Below, in pieces: positions 28,466 to 38,359 of a stretch of DNA of 42,002 nt (the first letter of the stretch is position 1; every line of letters begins with the position of its first letter). Position numbers and translations under genes: made by a program. The DNA is from Gammaproteobacteria bacterium (GTDB lineage: Bacteria > Pseudomonadota > Gammaproteobacteria > QZLD01). The stretch is taken from assembly GCA_004796385.1 (NCBI GenBank), contig QZLD01000142.1:1-42002 (forward strand). Direction: 5' to 3'. The notes under the pieces are model-generated. The model searched no databases. It saw only the letters and a list, made by a program, of their open reading frames with translations, and was not told where the DNA came from.

Positions 28466-30523
28466 TTATAAAGTTTCTGAAGCAGAAAAAACATCTGCCG
28501 GCTCCTGCATAAAATAGCCCTGAATATAATCGACACCGCAACGATAAAGTGCGGCAAGACTACTGGCATCTTGCACCAACGAAGCTATTGTCATGGCATG
28601 ATTTTCACTTGCTTCTCTGGCTATAGCTTCTATTCTTTGCTGATTTTCCTCATTGCTATTTATATCCACAACAAGAGAACCATCAATTTTTACATAGTCT
28701 ACAGGCAATTTTTTTATGATGTGAAGGGAATCTCTATCTTTTCCATAATGCTCTACCGCAATTTGGCATCCTAGTTTTTTCAGGCCGCTTGTCAACTCCC
28801 AGGCATCCTGTAGCCTTAATGATGCAGATGACTGAGTAATCTGAAATACAAATCTATTTCCTTCAAGACCAGATTCAAATATACGTTGCTCAATAAAAAA
28901 GATAAGATCCCTGTCTTCTATACTGCTCGGAAACAGTTTTATAAATAAAATAGGCTTATGCCCTAATGAGTTATTTTCTGAAATCACATGTATAGCATGA
29001 TCTATTACCCAACGATCAATTTTACTACTGACATTTGAGTGCTCAGCAACAGGTAAAAATTCCTGAGGTAAAATATCTGCTCCTGTCTCATCCTGCATTC
29101 TTAAAAAAACCTCATAGAAGGATTCCGGATGACCACTTAGGTTGGCAATAGGTTGATAAACCAATCTAAAGCGATCCTCCATAAGAGCGGATTTTATCGC
29201 CTCAGTCCACTTTTCAATTATTTCCCGAGAAAGTTTTACAGTTTCTTCTCTATTGGATTCACTCTCTTTGTTGGCTTCATTAATTGCACATGACTCTTCT
29301 GCTCTTTTGACAGCACCAAGAGCATCAGACACTTTGCTACCAAGCAAAGTAACCCCCACGCTGTATTTGGCAGTCAGTTTTGTACCTTGATCTAAATATT
29401 CTACTTTTTCAATTGCTTGTCTTATTGACTCCACATACGAATCAAGAACTCTTTCGTCGTCACTATAATAAAGAATGACAAAAACATGGTTATCTATATA
29501 TGCAGGAACATGCGGCGGAGAAACTTTACTTCTGAGAATATTTCCTACAGTTATATCAAATATTCTGGTAACTGCTGATTTATCTGAATTTTCCATCTCT
29601 TCAAGATGAATATATACCACTGCTCCTGATGCGCTTCCTGCCTGATTATGAGATATCGCCTGATTCAGCTTCTCAAAAAAATACTCTTTATTATACAAAC
29701 CTGTAACGGCATCTCTTTTTGAAAGATACCTGAACTCCCGCTTAAGATTATCTGCTCGCTTAATCTTACTTTTACATATAGCTGCAAGATCACTCGATGG
29801 AATAGGCAAACCTATCAGAGTATCTATTCCTGATGAAATTGCCTGTTGATCAAATATTCTTTTATCCCGTTTGGTTATTACTGCTATAGGTAACCCAAAA
29901 AACTGATCGTCCTGCCGTAATACCTGAACCAGATCAACAGCACTGATAGTTGGCATATCTCCATTTATTATCAACATATCCGGCTTAAACAGATCTATAC
30001 TGGAAAGAATTTCTGCTGAATTCTCAACAACTCCCGCCTGAAGCCCAAGACTATCCAGCTGTGAAACCGTTTGCCTTGGCAACTCGGAGCCATCGCTTAA
30101 TAGCATAACCCTATCCACCTCTTTTTTGTTGTGATCACAATGCAGGTTGAGCTGATTCAGCATAGCCATGATATTTACCGGCTTAAAAAGAAATGAATCT
30201 GCCCCCTCTCTAACAGCATTTAATCTACTGGAAAGAGAACCATTTTCACCTATTAGCAAAGTAAAAATCTTATGATCACTAAATCCCTGAGCCGCACTAA
30301 TTACCGCAGAAAAGCTTTTTTCTTTAAAAATCTTCAGTTCTGCAACAACAACCTGAGGACTATATGATTTACAAACGTTCTCAAAAACCCCAATACTATT
30401 CATTACTCTGGCCTTATAACCATAGTTCCTGGCCTGAGAAGCAAGCTCCTGTGCAATATTGTTATTTTCAAAAAGAAAGTAGATCTGTGATTCGCTATTA
30501 TTCTCGACGTTGTTCCAAACCAT
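28466..30523 (-). CDS. REC-REC-GGDEF-EAL protein with degenerate motifs (putative c-di-GMP binding effector)
   Basis: RDAVTGLYNKEYFFEKL (GGDEF N-terminus) but YIDNHVFV at the GGDEF site; FYEVFLRM, AVEHYGKDRDS, VDYVKIDGSLV, DYIQGYFMQEP in the EAL region; two REC-like N-terminal domains. ATG at 30523 has AAGGAT upstream. Confidence 0.85.
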   Translation of the reverse strand: MVWNNVENNSESQIYFLFENNNIAQELASQARNYGYKARVMNSIGVFENVCKSYSPQVVVAELKIFKEKSFSAVISAAQGFSDHKIFTLLIGENGSLSSRLNAVREGADSFLFKPVNIMAMLNQLNLHCDHNKKEVDRVMLLSDGSELPRQTVSQLDSLGLQAGVVENSAEILSSIDLFKPDMLIINGDMPTISAVDLVQVLRQDDQFFGLPIAVITKRDKRIFDQQAISSGIDTLIGLPIPSSDLAAICKSKIKRADNLKREFRYLSKRDAVTGLYNKEYFFEKLNQAISHNQAGSASGAVVYIHLEEMENSDKSAVTRIFDITVGNILRSKVSPPHVPAYIDNHVFVILYYSDDERVLDSYVESIRQAIEKVEYLDQGTKLTAKYSVGVTLLGSKVSDALGAVKRAEESCAINEANKESESNREETVKLSREIIEKWTEAIKSALMEDRFRLVYQPIANLSGHPESFYEVFLRMQDETGADILPQEFLPVAEHSNVSSKIDRWVIDHAIHVISENNSLGHKPILFIKLFPSSIEDRDLIFFIEQRIFESGLEGNRFVFQITQSSASLRLQDAWELTSGLKKLGCQIAVEHYGKDRDSLHIIKKLPVDYVKIDGSLVVDINSNEENQQRIEAIAREASENHAMTIASLVQDASSLAALYRCGVDYIQGYFMQEPADVFSASETL

Positions 30524-30674
30524 AATCATCCTTAATATTCGGATTGAATAAACACGCAACTCTCTTATTTAAGATTAGGCAGCAACAACCTGATTTTCCA
30601 GTATATTAAGCAAAATAAGACGTCTATTTTAGAATAATTATCAATTTCTTCTTATTTGGCACCTTACAGACACT

Positions 30675-31691
30675 CTAACTAAGAATCTCTCTTAGCACCG
30701 TCGTAGCATAAGAACCACTTGGCAAATCAAATTTTACTTCGACACCATCATCATCTTCTTTACACTGAACATTTTGCGGAACAACCTTTAATTTACGCCG
30801 ACTTAGTTCAACTCCAAACGCTATTAATCCTTCTGAAATCCATCTATTTTCATCTATAACCCGCATCTCAATTGAACTAAGAGAAAGAGAAGTCTTTTTA
30901 TATTTTCCAAATAGAACTGCAGTAGGAGATATTTCATTTCTATCAATCCTTAACTGTAAATTCTCTTCAGAATTTGCTGAAAAGATTGAAGAACCATTGC
31001 TGAACATAAAAACATCATCAGGCAAAGCCTTATTCCAGCTGTTTTCGCTAACCCGTTGAGAAAGAACTTCATTAAATAAAAAAGATCTTGCGGTTGAAAG
31101 CAGTATTCCTCGCTGAGTTTTGCTCACCTTTGTTTTTCTGGCAAAAAAATCACTAAGTTTCATAATGTTTCTGCCTTCCCTACCAAAACGCTGCTCACCA
31201 AAATAATTTGGAACACCCTGCACTGCAATATATTTCATACTGTCTTCAATATCCTCCAATCTCACTCCTCTGATATAAATTATGAATTTATTCTTTTTTA
31301 TTGTTCCTTTTTTAAGTTTCTTTCTATTTTTTGTAATATTTAATAAATTTATATTTTCGTTTTCCAGAAGATACCAGTTAAATTCTTTTTTTCCCGGCAA
31401 CCTCACACTAAACCACTGAGTGGTTACAGCATTTTTATCTTTTAAACCGGCATAACCTATATCCATTCTGGGGACACCGCAAAATTTTGAAAGTATCTTT
31501 ACAACCTCATCTGTATTTACTCCTGACTTTCTTATCTGCAAAAAAACATTCTCTCCCTCACCATCCGGCTCAAAAGAAAGAATCTCATCAACCTGAAAAT
31601 CATGTATACGCTGTTTTATAAGCCCTCCGGACAGTTTGAAAGAGTAGGCTCGTGCAAGGTTAGCAAACCAGTTTGAATAATCGTTTATCAA
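30675..31691 (-). CDS. truD: tRNA pseudouridine(13) synthase TruD
   Basis: IRKSGVNTDEVVKILSKFCGVPRMDIGYAGLKDKNAVTTQWFSVRLPG; GVPNYFGEQRFGREGRNI. Confidence 0.94.
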   Translation of the reverse strand: MINDYSNWFANLARAYSFKLSGGLIKQRIHDFQVDEILSFEPDGEGENVFLQIRKSGVNTDEVVKILSKFCGVPRMDIGYAGLKDKNAVTTQWFSVRLPGKKEFNWYLLENENINLLNITKNRKKLKKGTIKKNKFIIYIRGVRLEDIEDSMKYIAVQGVPNYFGEQRFGREGRNIMKLSDFFARKTKVSKTQRGILLSTARSFLFNEVLSQRVSENSWNKALPDDVFMFSNGSSIFSANSEENLQLRIDRNEISPTAVLFGKYKKTSLSLSSIEMRVIDENRWISEGLIAFGVELSRRKLKVVPQNVQCKEDDDGVEVKFDLPSGSYATTVLREILS

Positions 31692-31785
31692 AAAACACCT
31701 CTGGATAGTTCTGAGAAAATATAAAAACGCTGCTATACTAACAGATATTCTTTACTTATATCACAAACAATAATTGTAAAGGTTA

Positions 31786-32610
31786 ATGATGTTTTTTACT
31801 CATAATGAAATGCTTGGCTCTATCGTTGGATACATCTCTTTTGGCCCATTTGGAGCCATGTATGGCAAAGTGATAGGCAAATCAATAGACAATTTTTTCA
31901 ACTCCAGCCAAACACTACCAAGATATCTATCTAAAGAAGTTAAAAATTGTCGTCGAAACCAAGCATCTAACATAAATATTAATGCTGCATTCTTTGATTC
32001 TCTGTTTTCAGTAATGGGGTTAATTCTTAAATCATGCCTTTTGAGCAGAAAAAACGAACTGCGTCAATTGCAATTAATTATGGATCATATGAAGTTAAGC
32101 AGCGAATTAAGGCTTGACGCCATAAACCAATTCTATAATGGTCAAAGCAGTTCTTTTGTTATGAACAGTTCGCTAATTGAACTAATTAAAATTTGCGGTC
32201 GACGAACTAATCCGATAAAAATTTTTGTTGAAATTCTCTTACAATCCGTATACAAAGACGGGAAATATGTAAATCAGGGAATAAATAAGATTAAGGAAAT
32301 ATCTGCTTTTTTAAACATATCTACAGATGAATTTGAACAGACAAAATCGTTGGTAGCCAGCTATAACGAACATCTTGCAAAAAATAAAAACAGCTATAAA
32401 TATGAGCTGGAAAACGCATACAATATTCTCGGCTTAGAAAAAGGAACTAATAAATCTGAGCTTAGAAAAAAATATAAACAACTTATGAATCAACACCATC
32501 CGGATAAACTTACAGCAAAAGGGTTTCCCAAAGAATTCGGTGTTATAGCTACAGAAAAAACTCAGGAAATAAAAAACGCATATGACCTCATCAATAAAAA
32601 TCTCCGTTAA
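31786..32610 (+). CDS. djlA: DjlA-like co-chaperone (N-terminal Gly-rich TM, TerB-like, C-terminal J domain)
   Basis: GSIVGYISFGPFGAMYGKVIGKSIDNFF; TerB-like middle; C-terminal YNILGLEKGTNKSELRKKYKQLMNQHHPDKL with HPD motif. Confidence 0.85.
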   Translation: MMFFTHNEMLGSIVGYISFGPFGAMYGKVIGKSIDNFFNSSQTLPRYLSKEVKNCRRNQASNININAAFFDSLFSVMGLILKSCLLSRKNELRQLQLIMDHMKLSSELRLDAINQFYNGQSSSFVMNSSLIELIKICGRRTNPIKIFVEILLQSVYKDGKYVNQGINKIKEISAFLNISTDEFEQTKSLVASYNEHLAKNKNSYKYELENAYNILGLEKGTNKSELRKKYKQLMNQHHPDKLTAKGFPKEFGVIATEKTQEIKNAYDLINKNLR

Positions 32611-33553
32611 TATCAATACAGTTAAAATCATCTCCGTTTTAATACTATCTTTTTTTATTGCATCCTGTGGTAATTCCAATGTAAGGCCGGAATCACCTAA
32701 ATGGAAGAACATTTCTGCAGGAGGCTTCTCAAAGGTTTTTCTTTATGTCCCTAAAAACATTTCGCCTATAGGTAAAGGACGATCTTTAATGATGGTTCTG
32801 CATGGCTGTGTCCAGGAAGCTGTAGACTTTAAACTAGCCAACCTGGATCTTGTTGCAGAAAAATACGGAATGGTTATAGCGTTGCCTCAGGCAGAATTTC
32901 AATCGCACCTTGGCTGCTGGGACTACAGAAGTTCAAACAGAGGTCGCAACGATGGAGACTATGAAAACCTCATAAATCTTGCTAAAAACCTAACTGCAAG
33001 AAAAAACCTGATTATTGACCCCGATCAAATATATATTGCTGGACTCTCCTCAGGCGCATCATTTGCAATGACTACCGCATGTATTGCTCCTGATATCTTT
33101 GCCGGTATGGGAGCCTTTGCCGGCCCTAGCCTTGGGACTCATGCAGATGGATCAGCAATGAGAATTGATAGCGATATGAATACTGCTGCAACAAATTGCA
33201 AACAATACGGCCATAGTTACAAAAAGTACTTTGCAGATCAGGTAGCCTCATTTGCTCAGGGGGAAAATGACTCAATAGTAAACCATGATTATCTGAAAAT
33301 TAACGCAGACGCTATGTCTGCTGTTTACAAAATAGCTTCATCTCCTCAAAAAACCAAGCAAATACAACCACAAATAACTGAATATCTTTATGAAAACGGC
33401 AGGGTATCAAGAATAACAATAAAGAGGTTTGGACATGAATGGCCTGCAGGATTAAATGCTGGTGGTGGTTTTATATCCGATATCAAATTCAACTATGGAA
33501 TGTATCTTGCAGAATATTTTATGATTAATAATAAAAGAGTTTTAAAAAATTAA
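32582..33553 (+). CDS. Lipoprotein esterase / PHB depolymerase (feruloyl esterase-like) family
   Basis: Lipobox FIASC; LMMVLHGCVQEAVDF; nucleophile elbow IAGLSSGASFAMTTAC; GHEWPAG. Overlaps the 3' end of the djlA-like gene by 29 bp. Confidence 0.85.
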   Translation: MTSSIKISVNINTVKIISVLILSFFIASCGNSNVRPESPKWKNISAGGFSKVFLYVPKNISPIGKGRSLMMVLHGCVQEAVDFKLANLDLVAEKYGMVIALPQAEFQSHLGCWDYRSSNRGRNDGDYENLINLAKNLTARKNLIIDPDQIYIAGLSSGASFAMTTACIAPDIFAGMGAFAGPSLGTHADGSAMRIDSDMNTAATNCKQYGHSYKKYFADQVASFAQGENDSIVNHDYLKINADAMSAVYKIASSPQKTKQIQPQITEYLYENGRVSRITIKRFGHEWPAGLNAGGGFISDIKFNYGMYLAEYFMINNKRVLKN

Positions 33554-33581
33554 TTTGCATTTATTACTTCCATATAAAAAG

Positions 33582-33613
33582 TCCCCCTCGGACTGCTACT
33601 TTCCAGAGGGGGA
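33582..33613 (-). terminator. Probable intrinsic terminator for the 33706-34734 gene
   Basis: TCCCCCTC...GAGGGGGA 8-bp inverted repeat; on the minus strand it is followed by CTTTTTATA. Confidence 0.6.
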
Positions 33614-33705
33614 AATTGGGGGAGAATGTTACGTTTATCTTCTTACTACTTACGTTTATTGTCACTTTTATACAAACCATCCTTGGCATTCATCCTTTAT
33701 ATCTC

Positions 33706-34734
33706 TTACTGCATACTAACCTGATGATCACCTGCAATATCAGTAGAATTAATATATTGAGTTGATCCGGTTACTATTACTCTGTAGTCCTTAGAAGCAT
33801 AGTGCCATGAACCACTCAATTCTACTTCTACAGTAAGCTCTGTACCTGCTTCCACATTTTCAATCTGAATCCAGTCGATATACTCAAAAGTATTTGACTC
33901 AGCAATTACATTTCCATTGGCATCTTTTACTACAATATCAAAATCATCCAGTTGGTATTCAGGTACAAGTACGATAGTTACATACTGATCTTCACCAGAA
34001 GTAAAAGTGTATGAATCAGTTTCCCAATATGGCCATGCAATATATCCTTCAACCATGAAAGATGTATCATTATCTGCTTTCGATTTAGCATAATCTTCAT
34101 CGTAATTTTCAAATAGCTCGTAATCTCTTTCACCACCTTCATAGTCAACAGTTACAGTTCTTACCTCTTCTCCATTTTCAATGTATGCGCCATCGTAATC
34201 AGTGGCATAGCCATGTGCTCCTACCGGCCCCAGAGGACCTAAAGGACCTAACGCTCCAAGGGGACCCACCGGACCTAGTACAGACCATACCCCACCTGCC
34301 TGAAGCTGCTTACCGAAATCATTGATTGCTGGCAAATCAACATTATATGCCTGATAGCTTAAAGGACCATTTGGTCCTAATGGACCTGACTCACTTAGCG
34401 GGCCATCATGATCAGTCATATCATCAGACCAATCACTCCAATCACCAATTGCGCTCATCCAATATGATACATTCCAACTGTTATTTCCAACCGGACCAAG
34501 AGCACCCAAAGGTCCGTAAGGTCCAATTGGCCCCAGATACCCAAGACAGCTCTGCTCATCAAGATAGATCTCTGCATTTGACGGAGTACTTACTGCTGGT
34601 GTTACACTGACAAGACTTTGATTCATATCTTCAACTGATGAAGCTGAAATATAAAAATCACTTGCAGTAGCAGTTAATGATACAGATATAGCCAATGCTG
34701 CAGTAGATACGATTTTGGTAAAGTTTGCTTTCAT
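33706..34734 (-). CDS. Secreted collagen-like (Gly-Pro-Leu triplet) protein with C-terminal PPC-like beta domain
   Basis: Signal peptide MKANFTKIVSTAALAISVSLTATAS; GYLGPIGPYGPLGALGPVGNN and GPVGPLGALGPLGPLGPVGAHG; C-terminal YVTIVLVPEYQLDDFDIVVKDANGNVIAES...VEVELSG. Confidence 0.75.
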   Translation of the reverse strand: MKANFTKIVSTAALAISVSLTATASDFYISASSVEDMNQSLVSVTPAVSTPSNAEIYLDEQSCLGYLGPIGPYGPLGALGPVGNNSWNVSYWMSAIGDWSDWSDDMTDHDGPLSESGPLGPNGPLSYQAYNVDLPAINDFGKQLQAGGVWSVLGPVGPLGALGPLGPLGPVGAHGYATDYDGAYIENGEEVRTVTVDYEGGERDYELFENYDEDYAKSKADNDTSFMVEGYIAWPYWETDSYTFTSGEDQYVTIVLVPEYQLDDFDIVVKDANGNVIAESNTFEYIDWIQIENVEAGTELTVEVELSGSWHYASKDYRVIVTGSTQYINSTDIAGDHQVSMQ

Positions 34735-35187
34735 TAAATAATCCTCAAATAATTAACATTAAAAATATAAGTAAATAAATAATTGCTTAACAACGAGATC
34801 TATACTAATAAACTCTTCTTCATATGTAAATAATTACATATTAAATTTGTGACACAGTCGACATATATTAGAGCACTCTAAAATACATGCAATGCAATTC
34901 ATTTATGAATACATGGTCACTCAACCCAGATAAAATCAGGTTTATCAGTCTATTACCTAAATATTGAATAATTTTTTTCTTGCATCACACATAAAAACAT
35001 GGATAATCCGCATCAGCAGTTGCACCATTGATGTGCTCTGCTTATTAAAATGGACTTTTATTAAGGGAATTTCCCATACAAGGATCACCATAACTTGTGG
35101 TGAACTATTAATTAAGAAATATCGCTAAAGCCAGTTTTCTTAATTGTTTAACTTAACTTTACCAATAACACAATCGGGAGTCTTACC

Positions 35188-36003
35188 ATGAAAGCTAAAT
35201 TAATTTTTGCTATATGCGCTCTATTTTTATCGTCTGCAGCCCTTGCTGCCAAACCAGTTGTAACACCTGGCCAAACTATTGTTAACGGCAATACAGTAAC
35301 CTTATCCGGAACTGTTTATGACATGGATGGTGACATAGCTGGTGTTAGTGATCTTTTTGGAATGATGCCTTGCGAGCTAAACAATTACGGCTATGTTGCA
35401 ACTTACACCTGCAGCCCGGAAGTAACTTTTGAGCCTGGTTATCACGAAATCACAATGATTGCTGTTGATGCTGCTGGAAACTACAGTGATCCGGCCTATG
35501 CTGGATTTACTATTGAAGAACAAGAATCTGTTGCTCCTGTTCTAAGTGCGGTAGTTGCTAACACTACTGATGCAGAAAATGTAACTATTACAGGCGCTGT
35601 TAATGATACTGACGGTGACATTGATTCAGTTAAAGTTGTTTTCGGCGGAATCGCTGCAGACATTGCTTGTGATTACGAAGGAACTGATTTTGCAGGTACT
35701 TTTACTTGTGAACTTGGAGCACTTGAAGCTGGTGATTACGCTGTAAATATTGTTGCTGAAGATGCAGCAGAAAACACTGCAACTGAAGTAGTAGAATTCT
35801 CAATCGGCACTTTCAATGAGTGTGTTACTGCCACAAATCAAGAGCACGTTATGAATGGCCGCGCTTACACTTCGGGTTACTGGTTCTCAGTTGCTTATAA
35901 AGCAATTGGCTCAGAAGATAACCTTGGAGCATATGGTTTCACCACGACATCACTACAACAGACTGGCGAAAACAGCTGGACTAAAGTAGATAGTTGCGAG
36001 TAA
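35188..36003 (+). CDS. Secreted protein with two Ig-like repeats and a C-terminal Cys-bounded module
   Basis: Signal peptide MKAKLIFAICALFLSSAALA; repeats VTLSGTVYDMDGDIAGV...C...C and VTITGAVNDTDGDIDSV...C...C; C-terminal CVTATNQEHVMNGRAYTSGYWFSVAYKAIGSEDNLGAYGFTTTSLQQTGENSWTKVDSC. Confidence 0.8.
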   Translation: MKAKLIFAICALFLSSAALAAKPVVTPGQTIVNGNTVTLSGTVYDMDGDIAGVSDLFGMMPCELNNYGYVATYTCSPEVTFEPGYHEITMIAVDAAGNYSDPAYAGFTIEEQESVAPVLSAVVANTTDAENVTITGAVNDTDGDIDSVKVVFGGIAADIACDYEGTDFAGTFTCELGALEAGDYAVNIVAEDAAENTATEVVEFSIGTFNECVTATNQEHVMNGRAYTSGYWFSVAYKAIGSEDNLGAYGFTTTSLQQTGENSWTKVDSCE

Positions 36004-36030
36004 TTCTTTACTTTAAGGTATAAACAAAAA

Positions 36031-36058
36031 GAGGCAGTCAATAGACTGCCTCTTTTTT
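36031..36058 (+). terminator. Strong intrinsic terminator
   Basis: GAGGCAGTC-aata-GACTGCCTC-TTTTTT: perfect 9-bp stem, tetraloop, T6 tract. Confidence 0.92.
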
Positions 36059-36133
36059 CTATTATCATTATTTATAACCTTCATCTTTTCTGATAAATTG
36101 TCCATTCTTTTACTTTCACTAATAAGGTATAAA

Positions 36134-37192
36134 ATGAGCAACATAGATAATTCTGAAGGCAAACCAATCGACATCTCCCACAACATTCCCGACTTTCTTG
36201 TACCACCTGCAAAGCCTGAGCAACTTACCAGCGATGAAGTTGACTTTTATTTCAACAAAATAAAAAAGCTTGTAAAAGAACAAAATGCTGTAATTGTATC
36301 GCACTTTTATACCCACCCTCTCTTACAACAACTTGCAGATGAAACTGATGGCTATGTTGCAGATTCTCTGGAAATGGCAAGATTAGGAAAAGAACATCCT
36401 GCTCAAACACTTATTGTTCTTGGTGTTAAATTTATGGGAGAAACTGCAAAAATACTAAGCCCTGAAAAAAAGGTAATCATGCCGGATCTTGCTGCATCAT
36501 GTTCTCTTGATTTGGGTTGTCCGCCGGATCTATTCTCTCAATTTTGCGATCAACACCCTGAGCGCACTGTTGTTGTATATGCAAATACCAGTGCCGCTGT
36601 AAAGGCCAAATCAGACTGGGTAGTAACATCAAGCATTGCCCTAGATATCGTGCAACACCTGCATAACAAAGGAGAAAAAATCCTCTGGGCTCCGGATAAA
36701 CATCTAGGCTCATATATAGAAAAAATGACTGGGGTAGATATGATCAAATGGCAAGGTTCATGCGTAGTTCACGAAGAATTCAAAGCTCAACAACTAAAAG
36801 AATTAATGAAAAAAAATCCGGATGCAAAGGTTCTGGTGCACCCCGAATCTCCTCTTGCCGTTATTGATCTGGCAAATAAAGTAGGTTCCACATCACAACT
36901 CCTGCAAGCAGTTAAAGACTTTGGAGCAAAAAAATATATCGTAGCCACTGAAAGCGGGATATTCTATCGTATGCAGCAAGCAATCGAAGAGGTGGAACTT
37001 ATTCCCGCCCCATCAACAATTGAAGATGGCTTTAAGCGCCCTGCCCACGCACTCTGCCCATGGATGGCAATGAACGGTCTGAAAAATCTATGTGAGATTC
37101 TTGAAAACGGTGGCAATGAAATTGAGGTTCCAGAAAATATCAGACAAAAAGCATTTACCCCTATTCAGAGAATGCTCGACTTCAAAAAATAA
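36134..37192 (+). CDS. nadA: Quinolinate synthase
   Basis: [76 protein letters not shown]; three candidate [4Fe-4S] Cys. ATG at 36134 preferred over 36098. Confidence 0.93.
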   Translation: MSNIDNSEGKPIDISHNIPDFLVPPAKPEQLTSDEVDFYFNKIKKLVKEQNAVIVSHFYTHPLLQQLADETDGYVADSLEMARLGKEHPAQTLIVLGVKFMGETAKILSPEKKVIMPDLAASCSLDLGCPPDLFSQFCDQHPERTVVVYANTSAAVKAKSDWVVTSSIALDIVQHLHNKGEKILWAPDKHLGSYIEKMTGVDMIKWQGSCVVHEEFKAQQLKELMKKNPDAKVLVHPESPLAVIDLANKVGSTSQLLQAVKDFGAKKYIVATESGIFYRMQQAIEEVELIPAPSTIEDGFKRPAHALCPWMAMNGLKNLCEILENGGNEIEVPENIRQKAFTPIQRMLDFKK

Positions 37193-37219
37193 TCTCCAAA
37201 TCATAAACAAGGAAAAAAT

Positions 37220-38332
37220 ATGATATTAATACTCGCTCCGGACATATCTAACGACTCAGGTGAATATCAATCACTCATCACGTATCTAAAAACTTTAAAA
37301 AACATAGAGGCTCGCCCCCACATAGTAAAAGGAAAAGAACAAACTCTTACAGAAATTTATCTTGTTGGAGACACTTCTCAGCTAAAAGCCGATGACTTCA
37401 AAGATCTCCCCTGTGTAAGCAATATTGTAAAAATATCCAAACCATACAAAATAATTGGCAAACATGCTGACGATAAACGTCCTACAGAATTCACATATAA
37501 TGGTATAACCTTCAGCCAGGACAATATCAATATATTTGCAGGACTATGCGCCGTAAGCACCAGAGAGCATGTTGAATCCATGATGAAAGCACTCAAGGAA
37601 AACGGTCAGCAATGCACCAGAATGGGTGCCTACAAACCAAGAACCAGCCCCTATTCTTTTCAGGGACATGGTAAAAACTGCCTGCCATATGTATTCGAGC
37701 TTGCAGGTAAATACGACATAAAAGTAATCGCAATGGAAATCACCCATGAAGATCACATCGATGAAATTAACGAAGCACTTGAACTAACAGGCAATCCTAC
37801 CGGAGTAATGTTACAAATTGGTACCAGAAATACCCAAAATTTTGAATTACTTAAAAGTGCCGGCAAACAGACAAGATTTCCTGTACTCCTGAAAAGAGGT
37901 TTTGGAATAACTCTGGAAGAATCCCTTATGGCAGCAGAATATCTTGCCAGTGAAGGCAACAGCAATATTATCTTTGCGCTACGCGGCATGAAAACAAACA
38001 TGGGCGACCCACATCGAAATTTTGTTGACTTTGCTCATATTCCTGTGGTTAAAAGATTAACCAGAATGCCTGTCTGTATTGATCCATCACACTCAGTCGG
38101 CACACTAGACAGAGGAGCAGACGGCATAACAGATGTTATGCATGTTACTGCACAAGGAGTAATCTCCGGCGCCAATATGATCTTGATAGATTTCCATCCT
38201 GAACCAACAAAGGCTCTTGTAGATGCAATGCAGGCAAATACCATTGATCAATTACCGGTATTGATAGAAGACGTAAACATTGCCAGAGAAGCATATTTAA
38301 AACGTTTACAAATAAAGGGAATAAAACCTTAA
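37220..38332 (+). CDS. 3-deoxy-7-phosphoheptulonate (DAHP) synthase, type I-beta
   Basis: N-terminal ferredoxin-like region then FAGLCAVSTREHVESMMKAL, MGAYKPRTSPYSFQGHG, IGTRNTQNFELL, VLLKRGFGITLEESLMAAEYL, VCIDPSHSVGT, LIDFHPEPTKALVDA. Confidence 0.92.
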   Translation: MILILAPDISNDSGEYQSLITYLKTLKNIEARPHIVKGKEQTLTEIYLVGDTSQLKADDFKDLPCVSNIVKISKPYKIIGKHADDKRPTEFTYNGITFSQDNINIFAGLCAVSTREHVESMMKALKENGQQCTRMGAYKPRTSPYSFQGHGKNCLPYVFELAGKYDIKVIAMEITHEDHIDEINEALELTGNPTGVMLQIGTRNTQNFELLKSAGKQTRFPVLLKRGFGITLEESLMAAEYLASEGNSNIIFALRGMKTNMGDPHRNFVDFAHIPVVKRLTRMPVCIDPSHSVGTLDRGADGITDVMHVTAQGVISGANMILIDFHPEPTKALVDAMQANTIDQLPVLIEDVNIAREAYLKRLQIKGIKP

Positions 38333-38359
38333 GCCAGCATCTCTTTAATATAATATTTG

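Noticed and set aside
34200-34560. Possible CRISPR or DNA tandem repeat in the GPL-rich region
   Set aside because: Repetition is at codon-triplet level with variable bases and spacing; no identical repeats with unique spacers.
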